In this document: piece after piece, positions 36,675-48,299 of the stretch | How the letters are laid out: every line of letters begins with the position of its first letter | How positions within the stretch are numbered: position 1 is the stretch's first letter | Source: Blepharisma stoltei | Lineage: Eukaryota > Ciliophora > Heterotrichea > Heterotrichida > Blepharismidae | Reading direction: 5' to 3' | DNA: 64,000 bases | Assembly (NCBI GenBank): GCA_914767885.1 | Contig: CAJZBQ010000021.1 | Coordinates: forward strand, 434,001-498,000 | Translations under genes and position numbers: made by a program | Notes under the pieces: model-generated | What the model was told of the DNA's origin: nothing | Databases searched by the model: none | What the model saw: only the letters and a program-made list of their open reading frames with translations

Positions 36675-37230
36675 ATTAAGATTAAGATTAAAATTGGTAT
36701 TTAAAGTCCCTAATTCGCTGCTTTGCTCGTTCCGCAGTGATATGCTGCCGGGTGGCATAGTGATACCCTCTTGAAGTAAGGGTGAAACCCCCTATTTCTC
36801 GGATATGGAATGTCCAAGGTTCCACGTTCAAAGGTCTGAAGCTGAGCGCCTCTATTTCAATCAGCAAGGTGCCAACTTTCTAAAGCTCACTCTAGAATGT
36901 TTAGAAGCCAGATTGTTCTCAGTAAGAGAGCTCTTTTAGACTGAAGAAACTCCCTTGCCGATACCAGCAAGCTGTCTGAATATCCAAAAAATAAACTCCG
37001 CAGCTTGAGAAGGTCATAAATCCTGCTCCATCATGGAGTCCCTCTGGGCTTGATGCTGTCGGAAATAGAGATGCAATCAACTGCCATTGGCTTAGGACTC
37101 AATTTCAGCGGAAAGAGTCCCAAATCTCTCATTACGAGGGTACTGAGCATGCTAGGATAAAGCTGGATCCAAATACCACTTTGGGTATGCATCAGGACTG
37201 GCTGATCGAGTCCTCCGATTTTTTATTTAA
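36675..37230 (-). mobile_element. SINE-like retroposon S4 (intergenic)
   Basis: GC-rich block of about 550 bp related to S7: both contain TATTTAA-GTCCC near the tail and a GAAACCCC then TTTCTCGG segment. The tail, on the minus strand, is (TTAATC)n at the left. A duplicated TAATTTAT is seen at each end but is too simple to prove a target-site duplication. Confidence 0.7.
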
Positions 37231-37426
37231 TTTAATTTATGAGAGTGAAGTAAAAATGGTCTAAGTTGGCAAAACTCAAATTAGTTTTTATACATTAATT
37301 TTTGAGATTTTAATTTAAACTGTAATTATTAAGGCATCATGCATTTCTCATCTAATTTATAATAATATAAAAATCCTCTATTAACTATTCCTAATTTACT
37401 TATTTATTATAATATTCCTGCTATAA

Positions 37427-38326
37427 ATGGATTTCCCAGCCCTCCTTCGTAATGCAGGCCAAAACGATGTGATAAACATCGCTGATTTTGTCCGTCAATG
37501 GGATGAAAGTTCTCTGGATCATAGATATCACCCAAGTCAAACTCAAGTGATCTTCCATCTATTCGGATACTATCTGTTAAACAAGCTCAATGAAGCTAAA
37601 TTCCTATGAAAAAGACTTCCAAATGAGTTCAAGTCAGAAAACCCTCACAATGCCGAACTTATTGCGACTTGGAATCTAGGCAAAAATCTATTAAAGAAAG
37701 ACTTAGTAAGAGCCCAGAAAAAGATAAATACAACTCATTGGAGAGATGCAACAGATCTTGCTAGAATGCTTCGAAAAAAGCTTCAGCAGGATGCTAAGGC
37801 GGTCATCTCTAAAACCTATGTAAGCATCCAGATCGCAAAAGCAGCTGAAATGTTTGGAATTAATGAAACTGAGCTAAGACCTCACGTAGAAAGATGGGGA
37901 TGGCGCATAGAAAATGATTATGTGAAGCCGACTCAAACCACTCAAATCACCAAGCGTGAGGTTGCAACTGATGATATTCAGGTGATTGGAGAGCTTGTTT
38001 CGTACTTACTCGCCCCTTTTAAATTGGAAAAATATATAGATAAATTTCCAATTTGGAAGCATTTTTTCAATCGAAATTTTATAGGTGAAAATACTAATTT
38101 CTATATAAATGGTTTTGGCTTAATTTAATGGAGAGTAAAAGTAGGACGCTATTATTTAAGCAGTTTAAAAGCTAAATCGATTAGTATTTTTATGTTAATT
38201 ATCAATAAAATTTAATTAAAATTCAGTTCAATTTATATATAAAAAATTAGCTCCCTTAAAATTGGGCCAGTATTTTTGGTCCAATTTAAGGAGGGTGACT
38301 TAGAGCAAAAAAATAATTTAGTCTAA
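37427..38326 (+). CDS. CSN8: COP9 signalosome subunit 8-like (CSN8)
   Basis: A 201-aa protein after removal of the IES at 38007-38302. Features: HLFGYYLLNKLNEAKFLW-KRLPNEFKSENPH, ATWNLGKNLLKKD, and a C-terminal PCI half (DAKAVISKTYVSIQIAKAAEMFGINETELRPHVERWGW). This matches the CSN8/PSMD8/eIF3K family; length and the FLWKR motif favour CSN8, a scaffold of the cullin deneddylase. TGA encodes the Trp in FLW-KR. Excision changes the C-terminus to VSYLEQKNNLV; without it the frame would run into MITE sequence. Confidence 0.82.
38007..38302. repeat. TA-bounded IES at the CSN8 C-terminus
   Basis: 294 bp with ends TTACTCGCCCCTTTTAAATTGG and complement of TAAGTCACCCTCCTTAAATTGG: a TIR family distinct from GTGAGTGAAC. 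The right end also has a CCAATTTTAAG-like hairpin (aaaattgggccagtatttttggtccaattt region). Removal gives a stop 22 bases downstream. Confidence 0.85.
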
Positions 38327-38372
38327 GAATTAATCCATAAAAAATTATTATAAATTGAAACTGGCTGTCTAA

Positions 38373-41300
38373 ATGGATCCTCCAATTGATAAGGAAATTT
38401 TGGCATCAGTTGATAATCATGATCCGTATCGCATGTTGCAAGAATCTCTTAAATATCTTGAGATGGTGTATAATAGATCTAAGGAAGCACCAAAATCTTT
38501 ATATTCTGAAAACCAAATCGAGACTAAAATAGAGAAATTGAAGCAGGAGCTGAGTCTGTTTTCATCTGAAGCTATTGGGAACAAAGAATGAGCAAATTTG
38601 ATGCTAGAATTATCAAAATCCTATAGAAACATAAATGAAATCATGACCTCCAAAAGTATCCTCTTAGAAGGGATCGAAAAATGCCAAGATAGTGACATTT
38701 TGATTGAGCTCAAAAAACACTTGGAATCTCTGGACGAGAAAATGGACGGAAGCGAAGAATACAAGGAATTCCAACAGATTTTTAAAGAACAAGTTTTAAG
38801 TGAAGGGAGCTTATGGCACTTGGTTTCTAAACTATGGTTTGACGCATGGTCAAGTTACAGCCGTGGTGACTCTGTTGAGCATCCAGGAATGATTTCTAAT
38901 GGGAATTTAATAGAAAATATTGACGCAGACAAAATTATTCTTGACCCTTTACCATGCAAAAGCTACACTAATGTATTTTTGAAAAAAGGAATTTTAGAAG
39001 AAATTGACTATGTGATTTTAAGTAAGGAAGCTTATAGCTTCCTAGTTAAGAAATACGGGCATGATAATACAGAGATTAAGCGCTGGTGCATTTCCATATC
39101 TCAAGACGCAAGCATTTTGCAAGTGGAGGTGCATTTAAAACCAATACAGATTATTTGGGTTTCTGACAGTAAAAAAGCCAAAAAAGTTATCCAAATAAGT
39201 CGAAAAGAAACTATAAAAAATCTGATAGAAAAATTAGAAAGAATCCATCGGTGCCCTCAGAATACAGCATCCAAGCTATGGAAAATCGATCCAAACTCCA
39301 AAATTGATAAGCTGTTCCAAAATGGTCAAAGTGTTGTATTAAAAGGAGCTATGCTACTCAATGAACGCGAAGACCTTGAAAACTGCGAAATTGCTGACGA
39401 AGACCTGGTGCTTTTTGAGTCCAAATCTAAAAACGGGTTGTGGAAAATTAATTTATCACACGAAGACTTATGCCCTTCTTGCCAAAATCCAGGAAATTTG
39501 CTATGTACAGCCTGTCGCAAAGTGAAATACTGCAGCACAGCATGCCAAAGATCCCATTACAAGGAACATAAAGAATTCTGCAGACACATAAAAATTTCTG
39601 AAACTCAATCATCAACTTCTAATGGGCTCACAGGTCTCCAAAACCTAGGAAACACTTGCTTCATGAACTCTGCGTTACAATGCATTGCTCATACACTGCC
39701 ACTGACCAATTTCTTCATAACAAACGAGTTCCAGCGTGATATAAACACAAATAACCCTCTTGGTACAAAAGGAGCTGTTTTAGCCTATTCATATGCAGAC
39801 TTAATAAAAGAAATGTGGACGAATTCCTCATCAATTTCTCCTTGGAGCTTTAAAAAGACAATAGCGAAGTTTGCTCCACAGTTCACAGGGTATCAGCAGC
39901 ATGATTCACATGAGCTTTTATCGTATCTTTTGACCGGACTTCATGAGGATTTGAATAGAGTGAAAAAGAAGCCATATACAGAAAAACCAGAAACCGATAA
40001 TAAATCAGATCAAGAAGCGGCTCATGAAGCCTGGGAGTGGTTTTTGATGAGAAATCAAAGTATTATTGTGGATCTGATGTATGGGCAATGCAAATCTACA
40101 CTGACATGCCCCCATTGCAACAGAATTTCTATCACTTTTGACCCCTTTTTGAGTTTTTCTGTGTCTATACCTAATTTTGAAGCTAAAGAAGTGACTATTT
40201 ATTATGCAGGAATGAATTCAGAACCTCCATTAGTGAAGCAAACCTTTATGATGAATATGAATGGAACTATAGGGAGGTTAAAGGAACTCTTCACTTACAC
40301 TTAATTAGATTATAGAAAAACTCCCTGTCGGGATCCAAAGATCCTTATTTCATTCCATAACGCTCCACTCGTCTGATTCGCAGACATAGCTTGACCTTCA
40401 AAGTCTTGCTCCTATCAGACATGGGCCTGCACCGTACCGTGTGTCAACAGGGTTCCCCCATTGGGAATTCTAAAGGTTGAATTTTCTGGTCGACTCTTGC
40501 GAATATGGAAATCCGTAGCCCAGGGTGTAACTCCTGGCTTTCACGCTGGGGAAGTTCCAAATGTTCTAGACGAACGCCATTGGCACTGCTGGGAAGCCCT
40601 ATTCCAACTTCTGGACTTATCTCCCACTGAGGTGGCATTGGAGTAAAACCTGCAGTCGGCCAAACCGGCATTGCGCTTTACGAAACCAAGAAAAACCTAG
40701 CTGGATATGCATATCGAACGCCAGCCTCCCTCCTCAAGGTCTTGGCATCCTTTTGGATGTCGGCTACAGGATTTAAGAGGGTGGGCTAATTAACCTATAT
40801 ATGAGTTAAAAGAACTCATAAAGCTAAGTTTTAACGCTGCTGGGGTAATTATTTGCTGATATAATAAATTTACCTTAAAAGGGGTCGTGAACGATGATAT
40901 TGAAATAGGAGACATTTCTAGTCAAAGAATACTTATTGCGTTCGAGACTCCTGAAAGCATGGAAAATAGAGAAGTTTTGCCTATTTATATAAGACAGAAC
41001 CAAAAATCAATGCTGTCAGGGCCGAACAGAATTCCAGCTTCCTTTGTGAGACTGGTTTTTCCACATCATAATGATTCTCTTGCAAATATCCATTTAAAAG
41101 TTGCATTAGCTATCAAACCATTACTCCAAGAAAAATATAATCGTAGGCTTGATAATATATCAGATATAAAAGATCTTTCCTACGAAGAGCTTTACCAGCT
41201 GAATATAGTAAACGCTTCAAAATCTGCAGATGGCTATTTCACCACTTCAAAGCTTCCTTGCGATTTTTGTGGAAACCCTAAATGTGAAAACTGCCCTTTG

Positions 41301-41915
41301 CCATTCACAGAAGAGGAATCATTTATAGATATTCTTGAAAAAATGAAAAATTACGATGGAACACTTTCTTTAGAAGTATTATTTTCTCACAAAATAAAAG
41401 ATTTCCAGTCTATCAACTCTTTTGAAGACAAAGAAAATTTCCAAGACCCACAATTGGAACGAAAAAGAAAATTGACTCTTTATGATTGCTTAGATTATTC
41501 TTGCCGACCAGAAAAGCTGGATGCACAAAACGAATGATACTGCAATAAATGCCAAAAGCAAGGCCAAGCAGTAAAACTGTACCAGATCTACAAGCTTCCA
41601 CAAATTTTGATTTTACACCTTATACGATTTAGGTCAAGGTCTTATTGGACACAGAAATTGTCAGCGCCAGTAGAGTTTCCATTAGAAGGGCTTGATTTGA
41701 GTAATTATGTGTTAGGGGATAAATCTGGGGCTGTTTATGATTTATATGCAGTTTCTAATCACTATGGAGGGCTAGGAGGAGGACACTATACAGCATATGT
41801 GAAAGATGTGAAAACTGGGGACTGGATGGATATGGACGATTCAATGGTATCAAAAGCTAATAGCGAAAGTGTAGTTTCGCCTGCAGCTTACATATTATTT
41901 TATAAACGTAGGTAA
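38373..41915 (+). CDS. DUSP-MYND-USP ubiquitin-specific protease
   Basis: A 1,004-aa deubiquitinase after removal of retroposon S5 plus one duplication (exact multiple of three). Domains: N-terminal helices; DUSP domain (about residues 135-240, WFDAWSSYSRGD); ubiquitin-like region; MYND zinc finger (about 366-402, CPSCQNPGNLLCTACRKVKYC); USP core from about 420 with GLQNLGNTCFMNSALQC (catalytic Cys) and GGHYTAYVKD (catalytic His) near the end; zinc-binding CPHC and CNKC pairs of the USP fingers. TGA encodes Trp at NKEW-ANL, VIICW-YNK and NEW-YCNKC. It removes ubiquitin from proteins. A MYND finger fused to a USP resembles animal USP19. Confidence 0.93.
40290..40804 (-). mobile_element. SINE-like retroposon S5 in the USP gene
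   Basis: 515 bp, GC-rich, flanked by GTTAAAGGAACTC (40277-40289) and GTTAAAAGAACTC (40805-40817). The tail on the minus strand is CTAATTAAGTGTAAG at the left. It contains a GTGTAACTCCTGGCTTTCACG segment recalling S4/S7. Both duplications encode (R/E)LKEL in the same register. Antisense to the gene. Confidence 0.9.
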
Positions 41916-41921
41916 AATTTA

Positions 41922-43034
41922 TTATTTTAATAAAGCCTTTTGCAGAGAAACCTGAAGCAGCTGGATTTCTTTGTCCAGGGATGTGATTTCTTCCTGAAGA
42001 TTCTTTTCTTCTTTATTCTGGTGGCTTTGAATGATTTTTTCAATTTCATTTTCATCAAAAATCAAAGAAGGAGAGACTGATCTTCGGTTATACTCGCTTT
42101 TAATAGGAGATCCTAAAGATTTTATGACATCTTTTAGGTGCTCTACAAGTGTGTATTGCTCATTCAAAGAAATTTGTAGCGATTTTATATGCTGATTTAA
42201 AATCTCATTTTCTCTCGTTAAAGAGGCTATTTTTGTTTCCTGCTCCTCAATAACTTTTTTCAGCCCTCCTCCACTTTCTAAGTCTTTTAGCCTATCCCTC
42301 AGCAGCTGAGTTTGTTCTTTCATTTTTTCTAAAGCATCTTTATATAGGTTTATTGCTTCTTCTTTTTCTTGTTGCAATCTATGATTTTCAATTTCTAAGT
42401 CTTGTGATACATCTAAAACTTCAAAAGAATTTCCTGATATAGAATTCAGTACATTTTCTATGCATTGGCTCATCTGTTTTATACCTTTAATCAAAATTGT
42501 TTTAGCAGGAGGGGCAATTTGTTGTTCCAATAGCAATTTTGTATGTTTTGCAAGAATTTTGTTCGTTTTTAACAAATATTTTTTAGTAGTTGCAGACTGT
42601 CGAGAAATAGTTCCCTCAATCTCTTCTAACGACAGTTTTAATTTATTAAGCGCAAGCTGATGTTCAGCTATAACATTTCCATCTTTTTCACTTTTAGATA
42701 GTTCTCTAATCAAATTTTGGCTATCTTGATGCTGTTTGCTAATAAAGTTGATATCTTCTTTTAATTTTTCATTTGCACTTTCTAATTTAGCAACCTCAAC
42801 TCTCAGCTTATTTATTTCTCCTTCAGCAAAAATCGCTCTGCTTTTCATTTCTTTATAATTCGTTTGGAAATTTTTTAAAACATCTCATTGGTCTTTGGAT
42901 ATCAAAACTTGTCGATCTTTTGAAGCTCTTTCATTAAGCATGTTTACAAGTAGACTGTCTTCACGATCTGCACTTCTGGAAGGACTTCTTTTTTCTCTGC
43001 TTTTTGATCGCTTTTTGGTTCTTCCTTGTCGCAT
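41922..43034 (-). CDS. Coiled-coil protein with basic Ser/Arg N-terminus
   Basis: A 370-aa protein starting MRQGRTKKRSKSREKRSPSR, followed by DRQVLISKDQW-DVLKNF (TGA Trp) and nearly continuous heptad-type helix to the end (KLRVEVAKLESANEKLKEDI; EEQETKIASLTRENEILNQH). No recognised domain. It is convergent with the USP gene (6 bases between stops) and lies 40 bases from the VDAC stop, so spacing is very tight. A centrosomal or axonemal role is possible but unsupported. Confidence 0.75.
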
Positions 43035-43074
43035 TTTTACGTTAGAATAAAATTAGAAATTATCTTCTTTAAGG

Positions 43075-44386
43075 TTATTGGGAATAATCTAATCTAAGTC
43101 CAAACTTGAAGTCATGTAAGTCACAAGCAGTAATTGCTTTAGAATCTAAGGCAGTTGAAAGAGTAAGCTTTAAGTTGTCACTCAGTTGTCTGGCTAAACC
43201 AAGCGCAATGCCTCCACAAGTTCCTGCTTTTGCTTTAACTACTGTTTTTTCATCATATTTATAGTCTCCTCCAATTTCGAAGTCAGTTGATTTTCCTTTA
43301 ATATCATTAATAACTCTGGTGCCAACATGAACCTTTGGAGATAACTTGTGATAATAAGACTTACTTACTTACTTAATTATCTGGTGTTTAAGGTGTCTAG
43401 TGCCGCAGCCCAAAAGGGCCTATGGCAAAACTGATGACGTAGGCGAGCCATCTTGGCACGGGTCAGCCCCGTCCAAGCCTTCTATCAACTCCTGCTTCAC
43501 CGGCCTTGCTGCACGTCTCACCCGGCGCGTTGCCGTCGCCCTTGTCGCTCGACTCAGCTCCTGCGCGTGTTCCGCCTAAGGGTCATCCTCCCGTGGGGAT
43601 GTGCTGAGAGGTAAAAGCCCGAGATCTTGAGTGGACTGAGGAGTGGTTCCTTTGGTTATCCCCAAAGTTAAACCGCTGTTGCTGTCCAGAAGTTCGCGAG
43701 TGAAAACCTAACCCTAATAATAAAATTCCATGAGGGAGAGAAAATTAGCAAAGCTAATTTCTCTCGAACCGAATGCCCATTTTATTATTGTGATAATAAG
43801 ACAATTCTAAGTTACCCCAAGTTATTTCGTCTGTATTAGTGCCGATATGTTTTACGACAAGTCTTGAATGTTTTCTGAACCACCATGCAGCAAGATTATA
43901 AGCACACAACTTTTGAGACTCTGTGCAGAATTTGCCATCAAGTCCAAGCCCATATGCAGCCTGACCTGTTGTCAAGCTTCCTTTAACAACCAATGGTGAC
44001 CCTAAAAAGACTAATTTTCCAATAGCTCTTGGATGGGTGTATTCAAGACTAAAGCTTGGCTCTGTTTTTCCCTTTAAAGTTTTGCATTCTGACTTTAGTT
44101 TAAGATTAGGCACTAAGTCTTTAGGAGTCCAGTCAAAAATGAAATGGGAAAGACCGTCTGTGCGCTTTTTAGCTTTCCAAGCAGCCAAACCTTGCTTATA
44201 TTGAATCCATGAAGAAAGAATTGGCTCATTTACGCCATTTTTCCCATATGAAGTTCGGGTGTGCCAGGTGAAGTCAGTTTGGGTGATGTTGAAGTTGAAG
44301 AGAGCGAGACTGCCGTGGCAGTAACCTTTCTTTAAGAGGTCTTCTTGCTTTTTAGAGAGACCAGCGTAATTTTCAAGCTTCACCAT
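43075..44386 (-). CDS. Mitochondrial porin (VDAC-like)
   Basis: A 289-aa beta-barrel protein after removal of retroposon S6 and one duplication (exact multiple of three). It begins MVKLENYAGLSKKQEDLLKKGYCHGSLALFNF, with alternating strand pattern (FSLEYTHPRAIGKLVFLGS; LVVKGSLTTGQAAYGLGLDG) and a C-terminal GLARQLSDNLKLTLSTALDSKAITACDLHDFKFGLRLDY close to the canonical VDAC end (a final K-G-L-like strand). It forms the metabolite pore of the outer mitochondrial membrane. The insertion falls between LELSYYH and KLSPKVHVGT, in the last third of the barrel. Confidence 0.9.
43361..43787 (-). mobile_element. SINE-like retroposon S6 in the VDAC gene
   Basis: 427 bp, GC-rich, flanked by perfect 15-bp duplications TTGTGATAATAAGAC (43346-43360 and 43788-43802). 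The minus-strand head is AATAATAAAATGGGC with GGTTCGAG close by, and the tail is TTAAGTAAGTAAGTAAG. Homologous to S2. Both duplications read (L)SYYHK in the same register. It is the only interrupting element in the sense orientation of its host gene. Confidence 0.93.
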
Positions 44387-44528
44387 TACTTTTTATCAAG
44401 TCCATATTAAAATCATATCTACTTACTTTAAATCAAATCAAAACTTTTTTCATGTTTTTTATATTCTCTTCTGATTTATTGAATATAGATTATAATTGCT
44501 TATTATTCGGTTTACTTATTATATGATT

Positions 44529-45383
44529 TTATGACATAGACTCTCCATCCTCTTCAAGCATCGATCCGCTCATTGAAAATGGCCTGTAAGTCTGATTAAG
44601 TTTCTGCTGGCACTTTGGGCACAAAAGCATCTTAATTTGGTCAAGAGGCAAACTTCCTTTCAATTTATTAGTCAAATGATCAATCTGCGTAATTAATTCT
44701 TCTTTTCTTTCTCTCAGAATTTCCCCTTCAGATTTCAAATTCGCTAGCCTTGCTTCATATTCTGCACATTTATCATTAATTTCTCTTTCACACGAATGCG
44801 ATTGTTCCAAAGCTCTTCTTAATTCTTCTACTTCAGTTCTAGCTTTTGCACCTCTTTCTTCTTCCTGATTTAATTTATTTTGCAAATCCTGCTCTTTTTG
44901 TTTCTGTGATTTGTCTGCATTGGTTAGCTCAGCTTCCAAGCTGTTTACCCTTGAAAACTTCTCTTTATGCTCTTTGGATAATCTTTCATTTAGTTCTCTC
45001 ACAGATTGCAGCTCGTTTTGCAGTCTTATCATTTCATTTTCAATTTCATCTTTAATTTCACCAGAAATAATTTCTCTATCACAATTATCACAAATTCTTG
45101 CTTTTTTCGACTCATCTCGGACTCTGCGCTTGGTGCTGTGATCTTCACATACAGAATTTCCACAATAGCGGCAGTGGTGCCGCCTGTTTGTCAAAGAAAA
45201 TTTTTTCTCGCAAATGTGGCATTTGTTGTCATTTTTAAAATCGGGGCTACCGTTGGGTTTTAATGATAAAGATTTTGATAGAAAACTTGAAGTAGAAGTC
45301 TGGGACGTTGAAAAACTTGTAAGGCTGCTAAAATTGTCCATTGAATTTAGCTTGCGGAGATACGCTTTGTCTGATTCATCCAT
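44529..45383 (-). CDS. FYVE zinc-finger coiled-coil protein
   Basis: A 284-aa protein from the first true ATG (MDESDKAYLRKL). A Ser/Thr-rich start leads to a FYVE finger at about residues 55-110: CHICEKKFSLTNRRHHCRYCGNSVCEDHS then RRVRDESKKARICDNC, with the RRHHCR box that binds phosphatidylinositol 3-phosphate (the usual WxxD is reduced). A coiled coil follows, and a C-terminal CPKCQQKL pair. An endosomal PI3P effector is inferred. The 5' end lies about 45 bases from the MRH gene stop. Confidence 0.9.
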   Translation of the reverse strand: MDESDKAYLRKLNSMDNFSSLTSFSTSQTSTSSFLSKSLSLKPNGSPDFKNDNKCHICEKKFSLTNRRHHCRYCGNSVCEDHSTKRRVRDESKKARICDNCDREIISGEIKDEIENEMIRLQNELQSVRELNERLSKEHKEKFSRVNSLEAELTNADKSQKQKEQDLQNKLNQEEERGAKARTEVEELRRALEQSHSCEREINDKCAEYEARLANLKSEGEILRERKEELITQIDHLTNKLKGSLPLDQIKMLLCPKCQQKLNQTYRPFSMSGSMLEEDGESMS

Positions 45384-45427
45384 TATTAGGTTGGTAATAA
45401 AATTCACCTAAAAATTTATTTTTTAAA

Positions 45428-45908
45428 CTAATTTTTTATTTGGAAGGCTTTTATAACGTATTTTTTGAGCGAAACGCCAGTAGAGTAATCGTCAGGAATT
45501 AGAGTGTAATTTTGTGGACAAATATAAGGGGTCGTCAAAACTACTCGGTAATTGCAGTCAGAAATTTCATCAACTTCAGATAGTCCATATCTTGGCCCAC
45601 AAACGTATAGAACTTTCTCTTCAATAGCGCGAAAAGACGTGCATCTTAGTTTGACTAAAAGGTCTTTGGACCATGAAAATTAGCTTTTCCTTCTCCATAA
45701 GAGAGGCAAATAGTAAAAGTGAAAAGTTCTGCCCGATCCAGTCTAGAGAACTTGAAGGAATTTTTTTGGTCTGAATTATGAATACCTGAGCTATTGTGGA
45801 ATTTTGATTCTTGCAAAATTTTTTAATTTCAATGTATTTTGGTTCGTCAAATAGTTTTGACGAGTCAATTCTGGTTAGTACTTGAAATAAATAATAAAAA
45901 ATTGCCAT
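45428..45908 (-). CDS. Small MRH-domain protein (glucosidase II beta-like), frame unresolved
   Basis: Opens MAIFYYLFQVLTRIDSSKLF (possible short signal peptide), then KYIEIKKFCKNQNSTIAQ, then in another frame FTFTICLSYGEGKANFH, and in a third CTSFRAIEEKVLYVCGP, SEVDEISDCNYRVVLTTPYICP. The last part is a clear mannose-6-phosphate-receptor-homology end (R...E...Y.CG...C.Y.....TP..C). A GT..AG segment of 17 nt (GTCCAAAGACCTTTTAG), identical in the second copy, joins the last two frames. The earlier shift needs an intron I cannot place: 35 nt by GT..AG. MRH proteins read N-glycans in the ER. The gene may instead be decaying. Confidence 0.6.
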
Positions 45909-45944
45909 TATTTTTTAATTTTCTGATGTAAAGGATGATCAGAA

Positions 45945-48125
45945 AATTTACAAAATCAAGATGGCGGGTTAAACGAACAAAAATTCTTCAAAAATGAATT
46001 TGTGCTCGAATCCAGAAAGCGGAAAATAAAGGCATCAAATAGCTTATTTTAAATCTCAAATATCATACTTTCAATGAAACCGCAAGTGGTGACTTAAGAG
46101 TTTTAATTTTTTATTGAGCGTACAAAATAAAAATGGCGGCTTAAACGAGCAAAAAATCTTAAAAAATGAATTTGTGCTCGAGTCCAGAAAGCGGAAAATA
46201 AAGGCACCAAATGGCTTATTTTAGTTCTCAAATACCAAGTTCTCAATGAAATCGCAAGTGGTGACTTAAGAGTTTTAATATTTTATATAGCGAGCAAAAT
46301 CAAGATGGCGGCTTAAACGAATAAAAATTCTTCAAAAATGAATTTGTGCTCAAATCCAGAAAGCGGAAAATAAAGGCACCAAATAGCTGTTTTAATACTT
46401 TAAATACCAAGTTCTCAATGAAACCGCAAGTGGTGACTTAAGAGTTTTAATTTTTTACATAGCGTACAAAATCAAAATGGCGGCTTAAACGAGCAAAAAT
46501 ATCTAAAAAATGAATTTGTGCTCGAGTCCAGAAAGCGGAAAATAAAGGGCACCAAATAGTTGTTATGATACTTTAAATTCCAAGTTTGGAATGAAACCGC
46601 AAATGGTGACTTAAGAGTTTTAATATTTTTATATAATGTACAAAATCAAGATGGCGGGTTTAAACGAACAAAAATTGTTCAAAAATGAAATTTGTGCTCG
46701 AATCCAGAAAGCGGAAAATAAAGGCACCAAATAGCTTATTTTAATACTTTAAATACCAAGTTCTCAATGAAACCGCAAATGGTGACTTAAGAGTTTTAAT
46801 ATTTTATATATAGCGAGCAAAATCAAGATGGCGGCTTTAACGAACAAAAAATATTCAAAAATGAATTTGTGCTCGAATCCAGAAAGCGGAAAATAAAGAT
46901 ACCAAGAAGCTTATTTTAGTTTTTCAAATATCATGCTTTGAATGAAACCGCAAGTGGTGACTTAAGTTTTAATATTTTATATAGCGGTCAAATCAAGATG
47001 GCGGCTTAAACGAACAAAAAATGTTCAAAAATAAATTTGTGCTCGAGTCCAGAAAGTGGAAAATAGAGATGTCAAATAGCTTATTTTGTTTCTCAAATAT
47101 CAAGTCTACAATAAAACCGCAAATGGTGACTTAAGAGTTTTAATATTTCTATAGTGTACAAAATCAAGATGGCGGCTTAAACGAACAAAAAATTTTAAAC
47201 AATGAATTTGTGCTTGAGTCCAAAAAGCGGAAAATAAAGGCACCAAATAGCTGTTTTGATACTTTAAATTCCAAGTTTTGAATGAAACCGCAAGTGGTGA
47301 CTTAAGAGTTTTAATTTTTTTTATATATCGTGCTAATCAAGATGGCACTTAAAACGAACAAAAAGTGTTCAAAAATGAATTTTGTGCTCGAGTCCAAAAA
47401 GCGGAAAATAAAGATACCAAGAAGCTTATTTTAGTTTTTCAAATATCAAGTTTTGAATGAAACCGCAAGTGGTGACTTAAGAGTTTTAATTTTTTTTTTA
47501 TATAGCGGTCAAATCAAGATGGCGGCTTTAACGAACAAAAATTCTTCAAAAATGAAATTTGTGCTCGAATCCAGAAAGCGGAAAATAAAGGCACCAAATA
47601 GCTGTTTTGATACTTTAAATTCCAAGTTTTTTGAATGAAACCGCAAGTGGTGACTTAAGAGTTTTAATTTTTTTATATAGCGTGCAAATCAAGATGGCGG
47701 CTTAAACGAACAAAAAGTGTTCAAAAATAAATTTGTGCTCGAGTCTAGAAAGCGGAAAATAAAGGTGTCAAATAGTTGTTGTGATACTTTAAATACCAAG
47801 TTCTCAATGAAACCGCAAGTGGTGACTTAAGAGTTTTAAATTTATTTATATAGCGTACAAAATCAAGATGGCGGCTTAAACGAACAAAAAATGTTCAAAA
47901 ATGAATTTGTGCTCGAATCCAGAAAGCGGAAAATAAAGGCACCAAATAGTTGTTTTGATACTTTAAATTCCAAGTTTGAATGAAACCGCAAATGGTGACT
48001 TAAGAGTTTTAATATTTTTATATAGCGTGCAAATCAAGATGGCACTTAAACGAACAAAAAATGTTCAAAAATGAATTTGGGTTCAAATTCAGAAAGAGAA
48101 AACAATGGCATCAAATAGCGAAATT
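45945..48125. repeat. ~172-bp tandem satellite, 13 copies
   Basis: Each unit holds CAAGATGGCGGCTTAAACGA, TGAATTTGTGCTCGA, CCAGAAAGCGGAAAATAAAG, and GAAACCGCAAGTGGTGACTT. ATGGCGG starts recur at about 45961, 46132, 46304, 46477, 46651, 46827, 46999, 47169, 47339, 47519, 47692, 47868 and 48037. Units diverge by a few per cent, with the last copy degraded. There is no conserved open frame: short ones differ between copies by indels. The array sits exactly between two inverted copies of the MRH gene. Confidence 0.95.
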
Positions 48126-48299
48126 TAAATAAAAAATTAATTTGAGAAATATAAAAGTTTATTTTATTAGAATTCTTATTATTTTATTAGCAAATATCTA
48201 GGCGTCTTATAGCTAGAAAATATATGCTTGCTTTCACTAATCTTTAATCTCATTTTTTTGATCCTGTGCCATTTATTAAAATTTCTGATCATCCTAAAA

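Noticed and set aside
43700..43735. Telomere-like AACCTAACCCTAATAA in S6 (and its relative in S2)
   Set aside because: A single conserved short segment inside the element, not a repeat array; no sign of a chromosome end.
45945..48125. CRISPR-like array
   Set aside because: Units are ~172 bp and directly tandem without unique spacers; the genome is eukaryotic.
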